A model generated the notes under the pieces. That model searched no databases and was not told where the DNA came from. It saw only the letters and a list, made by a program, of their open reading frames with translations. Below are positions 1-9,322 of a DNA stretch of 19,274 bases, in pieces. The DNA is taken from the NCBI GenBank assembly GCA_051004675.1, contig JBPCKC010000043.1:1-19274 (forward strand), given 5' to 3'. Made by a program: the position numbers and the translations under genes. The DNA comes from JBDTSW01 sp051004675 (lineage in GTDB: Bacteria; Actinomycetota; Thermoleophilia; Solirubrobacterales; 70-9). Position 1 is the stretch's first letter. Every line of letters begins with the position of its first letter.

Positions 1-42
1 CGTGCTCCGCCCTGTGGCGTCGGACCCTGCGAGGCTCGCCGG

Positions 43-264
43 TTACGTAGATCGCGCGGAGCTACCCTGGGCGGCGACCGGCTTGTTCGCCCGCGCCGGC
101 GCCGGCGCCGGCGCGGCTGCAGGCTCCGGGCGGGCGGCCACGACATATTCCTCGCGCTCCACGTGCGCGGTCTGAGCGCGGAACCGGTAGGTGAAGTCCG
201 GCCACAGCGTGTTGTTGCGCCCGTTGGCGTCGAGGTACCAACTCTTACAACCGCCGGCCAACAG
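43..264 (-). pseudogene. C-terminal remnant of a Baeyer-Villiger / flavin monooxygenase
   Basis: About 72 residues remain. The segment GGCKSWYLDANGRNNTLWP followed by a YRFR element is the characteristic C-terminal block of class B flavin monooxygenases (cyclohexanone and 4-hydroxyacetophenone monooxygenase type). The equivalent block, GGCTNWYINEAGVNTNNWP, occurs at the end of the intact monooxygenase at 7822-9300, so the two are paralogous. After this block comes a Pro/Ala-rich tail ending at a TAA stop at 43-45. Upstream of about position 258 the reading frame stays open but no longer resembles the family, and the FAD and NADPH Rossmann domains are absent. The only start codon nearby is a TTG at 261, which is unlikely to be used. 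The remnant probably makes no functional enzyme. It could also be an assembly artefact; see the junction finding. Confidence 0.75.
95..112. repeat. Three tandem copies of GCCGGC
   Basis: A perfect hexanucleotide repeat lies inside the part of the monooxygenase remnant that encodes its Ala/Pro-rich tail. It is a low-complexity coding repeat, and a multiple of three, so copy-number changes would keep the frame. Confidence 0.7.
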
Positions 265-696
265 GGGCTGCTTGAGGCCCTCGTCGACCGCGAGGGCGAA
301 CGGGCCATCGTCCAGCTCGCGGCCCTACTTCCCACCGACCCCGAGCCCGACCCTCGGGAGCAGCTCGTCGGCGCTCTCGGCGCGTTCCTCGAGGCGGTTC
401 AGGCCCAGCCGGTGCGCTGGAGGCTGATCCTGATGCCGCGAGAGGGCGCCCCCGACTTCATGCGTGAACGGTTCGACCGTGAGCGAGCCGGCGTCACCGC
501 CCAGCTGGCGACGGTCGTCGGGCCGGCGCTCGTCGGCGCCCCCGCGCCCGACGCCGAGCTCCTTGCCCGATCGCTGCAGGCGCTCGCCGAGGAGCTCGCC
601 CGCGTCGTCCTCTCGGACCCCGAGCGCTACCCGGTCTCGCGCATGCTGGACTACGCGCGCTGGGCGCTGCGCCTCTTCGCGATCGAAGAGGCCTAA
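262..696 (+). pseudogene. TetR-family regulator lacking its DNA-binding domain
   Basis: About 144 codons match the ligand-binding part of a TetR/AcrR regulator. The run GLLEALVDREGERA is what normally follows the end of the helix-turn-helix (the F-x-S/N-K-E-x-L-L region). Later come a helix with RWRLILMPREGAP and a final helix ending in ALRLFAIEEA. The N-terminal 45-50 residues carrying the helix-turn-helix are missing. An upstream in-frame ATG at 163 only reads through the antisense of the monooxygenase remnant, so it is not a credible start. Without the DNA-binding domain this should be non-functional. The TAA stop (694-696) overlaps the TAG stop of the convergent MarR gene. TetR family: confident. 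Loss by deletion rather than misassembly: uncertain. Confidence 0.72.
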
Positions 697-1175
697 CCGC
701 GAGCGCCGCCGCACGAGTGCGCGGCGAGTCGGCGCAGCAGGCCCTCCAGCTGGACGCGCTCCGAGGCCTTCAAGGGTTCGAGCAGCTCGCGCTCCGCCGC
801 CTCGGCGGCCGCGCGCGCGGCGACGAGAAGCTTCGCTCCCGCCGGCGTCAGCGCGACCACGTGCCGGCGGCGGTCGGCCGGATCACGGGTGCGTTCCAGC
901 CAGCCGCCGGCCTCCAGACCGTCGAGCAGGGCCACCAGGTTCGACGGGTGGATGCGCAGCGCACGCGCCAGCAGGAGCTGCGTCGCCCCCTCGGACTCGG
1001 CGAGGTTGTGGAGCACCGCGAAGTCGGCCGGTCGCAGGCCCATCCCGCTCAGAGCATCGGTGAGCCGGGCGCGAGAGACGTGGGCCAGGCGCACAAACAG
1101 CAACCCGCAGACGGACTGCCCGGGGGCACCGGTGGGGCCTGCGGTTGACGCGGTTGCCGCTCGTGTGGGTGGCAT
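693..1175 (-). CDS. MarR-family transcriptional regulator
   Basis: This 160-residue protein has the normal length and layout of a MarR regulator. Helices for dimerisation occupy roughly residues 20-45. The winged helix-turn-helix spans about 50-112 (LRPADFAVLHNL, then the recognition region around RALRIHPSNLVALLDGLE). The wing DPADRRRHVVALTPAG at 98-113 carries the family D-x-R-x(3)-V-x-L-T-x(2)-G signature. A C-terminal dimerisation helix follows. The ATG at 1173-1175 lies only about 8 nt from the predicted -10, so the message may be leaderless or nearly so. The gene diverges from lon, and the shared intergenic palindrome suggests it represses itself and possibly lon. The effector is unknown. 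Cys23 and Cys155 are present, but nothing shows that they sense oxidation. Confidence 0.9.
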   Translation of the reverse strand: MPPTRAATASTAGPTGAPGQSVCGLLFVRLAHVSRARLTDALSGMGLRPADFAVLHNLAESEGATQLLLARALRIHPSNLVALLDGLEAGGWLERTRDPADRRRHVVALTPAGAKLLVAARAAAEAAERELLEPLKASERVQLEGLLRRLAAHSCGGARG

Positions 1176-1183
1176 TGCGAAGA

Positions 1184-1212
1184 ATAATAGTTTGTATTGA
1201 TAACGATTTCAA
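1184..1212 (-). promoter_or_regulatory. Predicted marR promoter
   Basis: Read on the minus strand there is TTGAAA (1212-1207), a 17-bp spacer, and TATTAT (1189-1184). Both hexamers are close to the sigma-70 consensus. The start point would fall about 1-3 nt before the ATG at 1175, which suggests a leaderless or nearly leaderless transcript. Confidence 0.6.
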
Positions 1213-1220
1213 GCTATGAT
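1192..1220 (+). promoter_or_regulatory. Predicted lon promoter
   Basis: TTGTAT (1192-1197), a 17-bp spacer, and TATGAT (1215-1220, five of six matches to TATAAT). The implied start near 1227 gives a leader of about 35 nt. A GAGG Shine-Dalgarno element sits at 1250-1253, eight bases before the lon ATG. The promoter overlaps the marR promoter on the other strand. Confidence 0.55.
1197..1212. promoter_or_regulatory. Imperfect 16-bp palindrome, candidate MarR operator
   Basis: TTGATAACGATTTCAA is symmetric at 12 of 16 positions with perfect outer TTGA/TCAA arms, a size and shape usual for MarR operators. It covers the -35 of the marR promoter and lies in the spacer of the lon promoter, so one bound dimer could block both. 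Binding is inferred. Confidence 0.5.
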
Positions 1221-1261
1221 CATCGGCGACCTTCCTCACCGCGCGAATCGAGGCCCTGAAC

Positions 1262-3553
<2,292 letters not shown>

Positions 3554-3592
3554 CGGCCCCGTGCCGAGCCTCGCGGGCGTAGGGGTTGCCGA

Positions 3593-4801
3593 CTAACCGG
3601 CCGCGGGCTTGTAGACCGAGACGACCGCGGCCCCGCCCAGGCCGATGTTGTGCTGAAGGGCGACCTCGGCGCCGTCGACCTGGCGGGCATCCGCGGTACC
3701 GCGGAGCTGCCACGTCAGCTCGGAGCACTGGGCGAGGCCCGTCGCGCCGAGAGGGTGGCCCTTGGAGATCAGGCCTCCGGAAGGGTTGACCACCGGGCCG
3801 TCGCCACCGTAGGTGGTGGCCTCGGCCTCGACCAGCTTGTGACCCTCGCCTTCGGGCGCGAAGCCGAGCGCCTCGTAGGTGATCAGCTCGTTCGCCGAAA
3901 AGCAGTCGTGGAGCTCGCAGACGTCCACTTCGGAGGCGGCGATGCCGGCCTCCTCGTAGGCGCGGTCGGCCGCCTGCTTCGACATGTCGTAGCCGACGAT
4001 CTTGATGCAGTCCGTGTCGTCGGCGAAGGTCGAGGAGAGGTCTGTGACCATCGCCTGGCCGGCGATCTCGACCGCCTGCTCCCACAGCTCGTGCTCGTCC
4101 ACGTAGCGCTCGGACGCCACGATCGCGCAGGCCGACCCGTCGGAGGTGGGCGAGCACTGAAGCTTGGTCAGCGGCTCGTGGATCATCCGGGACTCCTTGA
4201 TCTCCTCCAGCGTGTAGGAGTCCTGGAACTGCGCGTAGGGGTTGTTGACCGAGTGCTTGTGGTTCTTCCATCCGATCCACGCGTAGTGGTCGGGCTCCGA
4301 GCCGTACTTCTCCATGTGGTCGCGGCCCGCGTTTCCGAACATCTGCGGCGCGGCCGGGGACTGCTCGGGGTCGCGGAGGGCGAACATGGCGCCGGCGTGC
4401 TTGTCCAGGGCGTTCGTGCGGTCGGTGTACTTCACGCCCAGCGACCCCTTCTCCATCTTCTCGAACCCGATCGCGAGCGCGCAGTCGGCGATCCCGCCCT
4501 TAACCGCCTGGCGGGCCAGGAAGAGCGCCGAGGAGCCCGTCGAGCAGTTGTTGTTCACGTTCACGACCGGAATGCCCGTCAGCCCGAGCTGGTAGAGGGC
4601 CCGCTGGCCGTAGGTCGAGTCCCCGTAGCAGTAGCCCGCGTAGGCCTGCTCGACGTCGTCGTAGGGAATGCCGGCGTCGGCGAGGGCCTTCTCGCCGGCC
4701 TCCTTGGCCCAGTCCGGGTAATCGCCCTCCTTGGTCCCGGGCTTGTCGAACTTGGTCATGCCGACCCCGATCACGAAAGTGCGGTTGCGGTTGTCGCTCA
4801 T
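3593..4801 (-). CDS. SCP2-type thiolase / acetyl-CoA acetyltransferase
   Basis: This 402-residue enzyme belongs to the sterol-carrier-protein-x thiolase branch, which cleaves 3-ketoacyl-CoA with free CoA during side-chain or ring degradation of lipids and sterols. The acyl-accepting Cys86 lies in NNNCSTGSSAL. The SCP2-specific HDCF motif is at 298-301. The C-terminal GHPLGATG supplies His349. The classical C-x-G cysteine near the end is replaced (HNIGLGGAAVV), as expected where the HDCF cysteine takes over. No SCP2 lipid-binding domain is attached. I chose the ATG at 4801 because a GAAAGG Shine-Dalgarno element lies about 11 bases upstream and because the family begins there. The frame stays open further upstream only as antisense of the P450 gene. 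The gene diverges from the P450 operon and may share its regulation. Confidence 0.93.
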   Translation of the reverse strand: MSDNRNRTFVIGVGMTKFDKPGTKEGDYPDWAKEAGEKALADAGIPYDDVEQAYAGYCYGDSTYGQRALYQLGLTGIPVVNVNNNCSTGSSALFLARQAVKGGIADCALAIGFEKMEKGSLGVKYTDRTNALDKHAGAMFALRDPEQSPAAPQMFGNAGRDHMEKYGSEPDHYAWIGWKNHKHSVNNPYAQFQDSYTLEEIKESRMIHEPLTKLQCSPTSDGSACAIVASERYVDEHELWEQAVEIAGQAMVTDLSSTFADDTDCIKIVGYDMSKQAADRAYEEAGIAASEVDVCELHDCFSANELITYEALGFAPEGEGHKLVEAEATTYGGDGPVVNPSGGLISKGHPLGATGLAQCSELTWQLRGTADARQVDGAEVALQHNIGLGGAAVVSVYKPAAG

Positions 4802-4855
4802 TGCGCGTAATGCCTTTCGTTGAAGTTTTCGGTGCTGGCGGTGCGAGCGCCGCGT

Positions 4856-4885
4856 AAGATACAGAACAAGCGCCCGGTTTGTTAG
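4856..4885 (-). promoter_or_regulatory. Possible thiolase promoter
   Basis: On the minus strand, CTAACA (4885-4880) is followed by an 18-bp spacer and TATCTT (4861-4856). The matches are moderate. The candidate overlaps the palindrome at 4865-4883, which would suit repression. Confidence 0.3.
4865..4883. promoter_or_regulatory. 19-bp interrupted palindrome between thiolase and P450 genes
   Basis: AACAA and TTGTT arms flank a 9-bp GC-rich centre in the 93-bp divergent intergenic region, 12 bases before the P450 GTG. This is a plausible operator for a TetR-type regulator of the catabolic genes. No regulator gene is adjacent, so the binding protein is unknown. Confidence 0.4.
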
Positions 4886-4894
4886 GTTTACCGT

Positions 4895-6340
4895 GTGGAA
4901 GCGACGGCGGCAGGCAGGTACGCGCCAGGGCCCGAGCGCCCCCATCCCGTCACCCACAACCCGCTCGTGCGCATCGGCCTGGACCTGCGCGACGAGTGGC
5001 GGGCGCGCGGGCACTTCCCGCCCGGCCCGACCAGCCTCAGCGCCTCGCGGACCTACGGGATCGTCCACGACCCGCTGCCGATCCTCCTCGACTGCTACGA
5101 GCGCTATGGAGCGGTCTTCACGACCCGCCTGTTCCACGGAAAGCAGGTCTGGATGCTCGGGCCGGAGGCCAACCAGTACGTGCTCGTCAGCCACCCGGAG
5201 AACTTCGTCTGGCGCGACGGCAGCTTCGGAGACCTCATCCCGCTCCTCGGCGACGGCCTGCTCACGATCGACGGCGACTACCACGACCGCGCCCGGCGGA
5301 TCATGATGCCCGCCTTCCATTCCGAGCAGATCAACGCCTCCCACGCGACGATGGCCGAGGAGGCGACCGCCGCCATGGCCGGGTGGCGCGACGGTGAGGT
5401 CGTCGACGTCTACGAGTGGATGCGGAACCTCGCCATGCGGATCGCGATGCGGGCGCTCTTGGGCCTCGACCCAGACCAGGCGGGCCGCGGCGCGGAAGCA
5501 GCCCACCACTTCGAGGTCGCCCTCGGCTTCTACGGGACCGACGCGCCGGCGCGGGTTCTGCGCGGGCCGGGAAGCGCCTGGCGGCGGATGATGCGCTCAA
5601 GGGCAGTCCTCGACGAGATCGTCTTTGAGGAGATCGAGCGCCGGCGCACCCATCCGGACGAGAGCCGGCCGGACATCCTGAGCCTCCTGGTCTCCGCGCG
5701 CGACGAGGACGGCTCTCGGCTCACCGACGTCGAGATCCGCGACCAGCTGATGACGCTCATGTTCGCGGGACACGACACCTCCACCTCCACCGTCTCGTTC
5801 CAGCTCTTCGAGCTGGCCCGCAACCCCGAGGCCCGCGAGCGGCTGTGCGCCGAGCTGGACGACGTGCTGGGCGGCGAGGCGCCGGACATGGCGACGCTCC
5901 ATCGGGAGCTCCCGTACCTCGAGATGGTCACCGACGAGACCCTCCGGCTCTACCCGCCCGCCTGGATCGGGCCGCGCCGGGCGACGCGGACGTTCGAGTT
6001 CGCGGGCCAGGAGGTGCCGATGGGCGCGTACGTGAACTACTGCTCCTGGGCAAGCCACCGCCTGCCCCACGTCTTCCCGGATCCCGGCGCCTTCGTACCC
6101 GATCGGTTCACCCGCGAGCGCAAGACCGCGCTCCCCCGCGGCGCCTACGTGCCGTTCGGAGCGGGGTCGCGGATCTGCATCGGCAAGCGCTTCGGCCAGA
6201 CCGAGGTGAAGCTGGTGAGCGCGATGGTGCTCCAGCGCTTCGTTTTCGAGCTCGAGCCGGACCACGAGATGGTCGTCCGCCAGATGCCGACCCTGGGCCC
6301 GAAGGGCGGGCTGCCCATGCGCATCCGCGCGCGCCGGTGA
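4895..6340 (+). CDS. Cytochrome P450 monooxygenase
   Basis: This 481-residue soluble P450 inserts one oxygen atom into an organic substrate using electrons from separate redox partners; no ferredoxin or reductase gene is in the window. The proline-rich N-terminal FPPGP motif is present. The I-helix oxygen-activation motif AGHDTS is at 291-296, the K-helix E-x-x-R is E348-TL-R351, and the heme loop FGAGSRICIGKRF carries the axial Cys428. The absence of a membrane anchor fits a bacterial class I enzyme. The layout resembles the fatty-acid/terpenoid-type P450s common in actinobacteria, but the subfamily and substrate cannot be fixed. The start is GTG at 4895, with only a weak upstream purine run, so it may be leaderless. 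It is the first gene of a coupled operon, and its TGA overlaps the next start. Confidence 0.95.
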   Translation: MEATAAGRYAPGPERPHPVTHNPLVRIGLDLRDEWRARGHFPPGPTSLSASRTYGIVHDPLPILLDCYERYGAVFTTRLFHGKQVWMLGPEANQYVLVSHPENFVWRDGSFGDLIPLLGDGLLTIDGDYHDRARRIMMPAFHSEQINASHATMAEEATAAMAGWRDGEVVDVYEWMRNLAMRIAMRALLGLDPDQAGRGAEAAHHFEVALGFYGTDAPARVLRGPGSAWRRMMRSRAVLDEIVFEEIERRRTHPDESRPDILSLLVSARDEDGSRLTDVEIRDQLMTLMFAGHDTSTSTVSFQLFELARNPEARERLCAELDDVLGGEAPDMATLHRELPYLEMVTDETLRLYPPAWIGPRRATRTFEFAGQEVPMGAYVNYCSWASHRLPHVFPDPGAFVPDRFTRERKTALPRGAYVPFGAGSRICIGKRFGQTEVKLVSAMVLQRFVFELEPDHEMVVRQMPTLGPKGGLPMRIRARR

Positions 6341-7023
6341 GCCGTCGGCTGAGCCGCCGGGAGGCGATCGCCGCCGGCGGCGGGATCGCGCTCGGCGCGG
6401 CGGGCCTGGGGCTGGGCTGCGGCGAGGACGACCCCGCCGCCGCCACCCCCACCACCACCGCCGGTGGCCGTGGCGATGGCTGCGTGCTCACACCGCAGCA
6501 GAGCGAGGGGCCCTACTACGTCGATGAGGCCATGGTGCGCCGTGACATCCGCGGGGGTCGCGACGGCGCCGAGCTGGAGCTGTTGCTGGGGGTGCAGGAC
6601 GCGGCCGGTTGCAAACCGATCCCCGGGGCTACCGTCGAGGTTTGGCACGCCGACGCCGAAGGCGTCTACTCGGCGTTCGGAGCAGGGACGGGCGAGGCCT
6701 TCCTGCGCGGCGCGCAGAAAACCGGCCGGGACGGCCTCGCGCTCTTTACGACGATCTATCCCGGCTGGTACCCGGGGCGCGCGGTCCACCTCCACGTGAA
6801 GGTCCACGTCCGCGGCGAGGAGGTCCACACCGGGCAGCTTTACTTCGACGAGGAGGTGACCGACGAGGTCCACCAGGCGGACCCCTACGCGTCGCGGGGG
6901 CAGCGCGACACCACGAACGACGCCGACGGCCTTTTCGCGGCGGGGGGAGCAACGAGCGTCCTCGCCGTCAGGCCAAACGGGGATGGCTACTCGGGCGAGA
7001 TCACGATGACCGTCGCGGCCTAG
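6337..7023 (+). CDS. Exported intradiol ring-cleavage dioxygenase-like lipoprotein
   Basis: This 228-residue protein belongs to the intradiol dioxygenase fold family, which cleaves catechol-type rings between the hydroxyls with non-heme Fe(III). All four expected iron ligands are visible: Tyr111 (EGVYSAF), Tyr145 (YPGWYPGR), His151 and His153 (VHLHVKV). The family segment IPGATVEVWHADAEGVYS precedes them. The N-terminus has twin-arginine SRREAIA, an Ala/Gly-rich hydrophobic stretch and a lipobox-like LGLGC with Cys28, then a low-complexity Thr/Ala linker, so it is predicted to be a Tat-exported lipoprotein. The GTG start at 6337 overlaps the P450 stop (GTGA), implying translational coupling. 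Extracellular members of this family are known, but their substrates are poorly defined. The larger open frame upstream is a P450 shadow. Confidence 0.9.
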   Translation: MSRRLSRREAIAAGGGIALGAAGLGLGCGEDDPAAATPTTTAGGRGDGCVLTPQQSEGPYYVDEAMVRRDIRGGRDGAELELLLGVQDAAGCKPIPGATVEVWHADAEGVYSAFGAGTGEAFLRGAQKTGRDGLALFTTIYPGWYPGRAVHLHVKVHVRGEEVHTGQLYFDEEVTDEVHQADPYASRGQRDTTNDADGLFAAGGATSVLAVRPNGDGYSGEITMTVAA

Positions 7024-7033
7024 ACTCAACGCC

Positions 7034-7825
7034 ATGCCATCCCACGAGACAATCGACGTGCGGATCGAGGGTGCCGCAGCCACGATCGAGCTGAACCGCC
7101 CCGACCAGCTCAACGCCTGGGACCTTCAGCTGGGGACCGAGCTCCATGACGCGGTGAAGAGCCTCGCGGGCGACGACGACGTCCGCGCGGTGATGATCAC
7201 GGGCGCCGGGCGCGCGTTCTCCTCGGGCGCCGACCTCAAGGAGGAGCGCAGCGCCGACGACGGCCTCCCCGACCTCGGCGAGCGGCTGAAGTCCCTCTAC
7301 AACCCGATCATCCTCGAGATCCGCGAGATGCCGAAGCCGGTCGTCGCCGCCGTCAACGGGCCGGCCGTCGGTGTGGGCTGCGCGCTCGCGCTCGCTTGCG
7401 ATCTGATCGTCGCGGCGGAGTCGGCCTACTTCCTTTTGGCCTTCGTGAACATCGGCCTCGTGCCCGACGGAGGCTCGAGCGCCACCGTCCCGGCGCGCGC
7501 CGGCTTCGCCCGCGCCGCGGAGATGGCGATGCTCGGCGAGCGGGTTGCGGCGCCTCAAGCGCTGGAGTGGGGCCTGGTCAACCGTGTGGTCCCCGACGAC
7601 CAGCTGGGCGCGGAGGGGGTTGCGCTTCGCGACCGCCTCGCCGCGGGGCCTACTCGCTCCTACGCCAACACCAAGCGGCTGCTGAACCGCAGGCTGCTCG
7701 CCGGCCTCGACGACCAGCTCGACGCCGAGGCGGACTTCCAAAGCGAGCAGGGCCGCTCCGCGGACTTCGTCGAGGGCGTGCTCTCGTTCGTGCAGAAGCG
7801 CGAGGCGAACTTCACGGGCTCATGA
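7034..7825 (+). CDS. Enoyl-CoA hydratase/isomerase family protein (PaaG-like)
   Basis: This 263-residue crotonase-fold enzyme acts on acyl-CoA thioesters. The oxyanion-hole segment AFSSGADLK (61-69) and the second oxyanion region NGPAVGVGCALALACD (108-123) are typical. The active-site strand reads FVNIGLVPDGGSS with Asp145 where PaaG-type ring 1,2-epoxyphenylacetyl-CoA isomerases carry their catalytic Asp; hydratases normally have Glu. An isomerase, or hydratase-like action on a cyclic or branched acyl-CoA, is therefore more likely than plain beta-oxidation. It starts 10 bases after the dioxygenase stop with no clear Shine-Dalgarno element. Its TGA overlaps the ATG of the monooxygenase (ATGA). 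The exact substrate is unknown. Confidence 0.92.
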   Translation: MPSHETIDVRIEGAAATIELNRPDQLNAWDLQLGTELHDAVKSLAGDDDVRAVMITGAGRAFSSGADLKEERSADDGLPDLGERLKSLYNPIILEIREMPKPVVAAVNGPAVGVGCALALACDLIVAAESAYFLLAFVNIGLVPDGGSSATVPARAGFARAAEMAMLGERVAAPQALEWGLVNRVVPDDQLGAEGVALRDRLAAGPTRSYANTKRLLNRRLLAGLDDQLDAEADFQSEQGRSADFVEGVLSFVQKREANFTGS

Positions 7826-9300
7826 GCGCGGGCAACGGCGATCGGCGCCGGCTGGAGGTGGGGATCGTCGGTGCCGGCTTCGGCGGGATCGGGATGGGAG
7901 CCAGGCTGGCTGAGCGCGGCGACTGCGGCTTGCAGATCTTCGAACGCGGGGAGAGCGTCGGCGGCGTCTGGCGGGCGAACACCTACCCGGGCGCCGCCTG
8001 CGACGTCCAATCCCACCTCTACTCGTACTCCTTCGCGCCGGGCCATCGGTGGTCGCGGCGCTACGCGCCGCAGCCCGAGATCCTCTCCTACCTCGAGGGC
8101 TGCGCGGACCGGTTCGGCCTGAGGCCCCACATCCACCTGAGGACCGCCGTGGAGGCAGCGAGCTTCGACGAGGCCGCCGGGCGCTGGACTCTCGTCACGG
8201 ACTCGGGCGAGGAGCACTCCTTCGACGTACTGGTCACGGCCTGCGGGCAGTTGAAGGATCCCGCGATCCCCGCGATCGAGGGCGCCGGTGACTTCGCGGG
8301 CCCCGCCTTCCACTCCGCCGAGTGGGATCACGACGTCGAGCTGGCCGGCAAGCGCGTGGCGGTCCTGGGCACGGGCGCGAGCGCGATCCAGTTCGTCCCG
8401 GAGGTCGCAAAGGTGGCCGCCCACACGAGCATCTACCAGCGTTCCGCGCCCTGGATCCTCCCGAAGGCCGACCGCGAGTACCCGGGGTGGGAGCGCGAGC
8501 TGTTTCGCCGGTTCCCGCTTCGCGTCGCGGCCAGCCGGCTGGGGCTCGCGGCGTTGTATGAGCTCGGCACCTACGGCTTCACCGGGACCGACTGGGTGAT
8601 GAGCCCGCTGCGGAGGGTCGCCGACGCGACGAGGCGCAAGGAGCTGACGGACCCGGGGATCCTCGCGAAGGCCACACCCGACTACGCGATCGGATGCAAG
8701 CGGGTGATGATCTCCAACGACTGGTACCCGACGCTCATGCGCTCCGACGTCGAGCTCGTCACCGGCTCCGCCGAGCGCATCACCAAGGATGCGGTCATCG
8801 GCGCGGACGGCACCGAGCGCAAGGCGGACGTGATCATCTACGGGACGGGCTTTCGGTCGCACGATTTCGTCGCGCCGATGGACATCGCCGGGGTTGGCGG
8901 GCGCGAGCTCAACGAGGTCTGGGCCGAGCGCCCAGAGGCCTACCTGGGCACCACGGTGAGCGGCTTCCCGAACATGTTCGTCCTCTACGGGCCGAACACG
9001 AACCACGGCTCGGGATCCGTCCCCTACACGCTCGAATGCCAGTACCGCTACGTGCTGGACGCCGTCAGGCGCCTTCGCGACGGGGGCTTTCGCTACCTCG
9101 AGCTGCGCCCCGAGACCCAGGCCGAGTGGCGGCGTGAGCTGGAGGAGCGAAGCCGCGACACCGCTTGGCTGGCCGGGGGCTGCACCAACTGGTACATCAA
9201 CGAGGCGGGGGTGAACACGAACAACTGGCCGGGGCCCTGGCTGGAGTTCCGCCGCCGAACGCACCGCATCAACCCGGGCGACTACCGCGTCGCGGTCTAG
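7822..9300 (+). CDS. Baeyer-Villiger type flavin-containing monooxygenase
   Basis: This 492-residue FAD- and NADPH-dependent enzyme is predicted to insert oxygen next to a ketone, giving an ester or lactone. The FAD Rossmann motif GAGFGGIG is at 17-24 and the NADPH motif GTGASA at 183-188. Between them lies the fingerprint F158-x-G-x(3)-H164-x(3)-W168, followed by Asp169 where Pro is most common; Asp is an accepted variant of this signature. The family blocks GGVWRANTYPGAACD and YGTGFRSHDF are present, and the C-terminal block GGCTNWYINEAGVNTNNWP matches the remnant at the left end of the window. It is the last gene of the P450 operon and translationally coupled to the crotonase. In context it could oxidise a ketone produced after hydroxylation by the P450, but this is inference. 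Confidence 0.93.
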   Translation: MSAGNGDRRRLEVGIVGAGFGGIGMGARLAERGDCGLQIFERGESVGGVWRANTYPGAACDVQSHLYSYSFAPGHRWSRRYAPQPEILSYLEGCADRFGLRPHIHLRTAVEAASFDEAAGRWTLVTDSGEEHSFDVLVTACGQLKDPAIPAIEGAGDFAGPAFHSAEWDHDVELAGKRVAVLGTGASAIQFVPEVAKVAAHTSIYQRSAPWILPKADREYPGWERELFRRFPLRVAASRLGLAALYELGTYGFTGTDWVMSPLRRVADATRRKELTDPGILAKATPDYAIGCKRVMISNDWYPTLMRSDVELVTGSAERITKDAVIGADGTERKADVIIYGTGFRSHDFVAPMDIAGVGGRELNEVWAERPEAYLGTTVSGFPNMFVLYGPNTNHGSGSVPYTLECQYRYVLDAVRRLRDGGFRYLELRPETQAEWRRELEERSRDTAWLAGGCTNWYINEAGVNTNNWPGPWLEFRRRTHRINPGDYRVAV

Positions 9301-9322
9301 ACGGCCGCGTCCGGCGAAGCAC

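Noticed and set aside
163..261. ATG at 163 as the start of the TetR protein
   Set aside because: The first 33 residues are antisense of the monooxygenase remnant and contain no helix-turn-helix.
4802..5509. Upstream extension of the thiolase frame to 638 residues
   Set aside because: The extra residues are antisense to the P450 gene and unlike thiolases. The ATG at 4801 has a good ribosome site and gives the family N-terminus.
5845..6336. 392-residue version of the dioxygenase
   Set aside because: The added segment lies out of frame within the P450 gene. The GTG at 6337 starts a proper Tat signal and overlaps the P450 stop.
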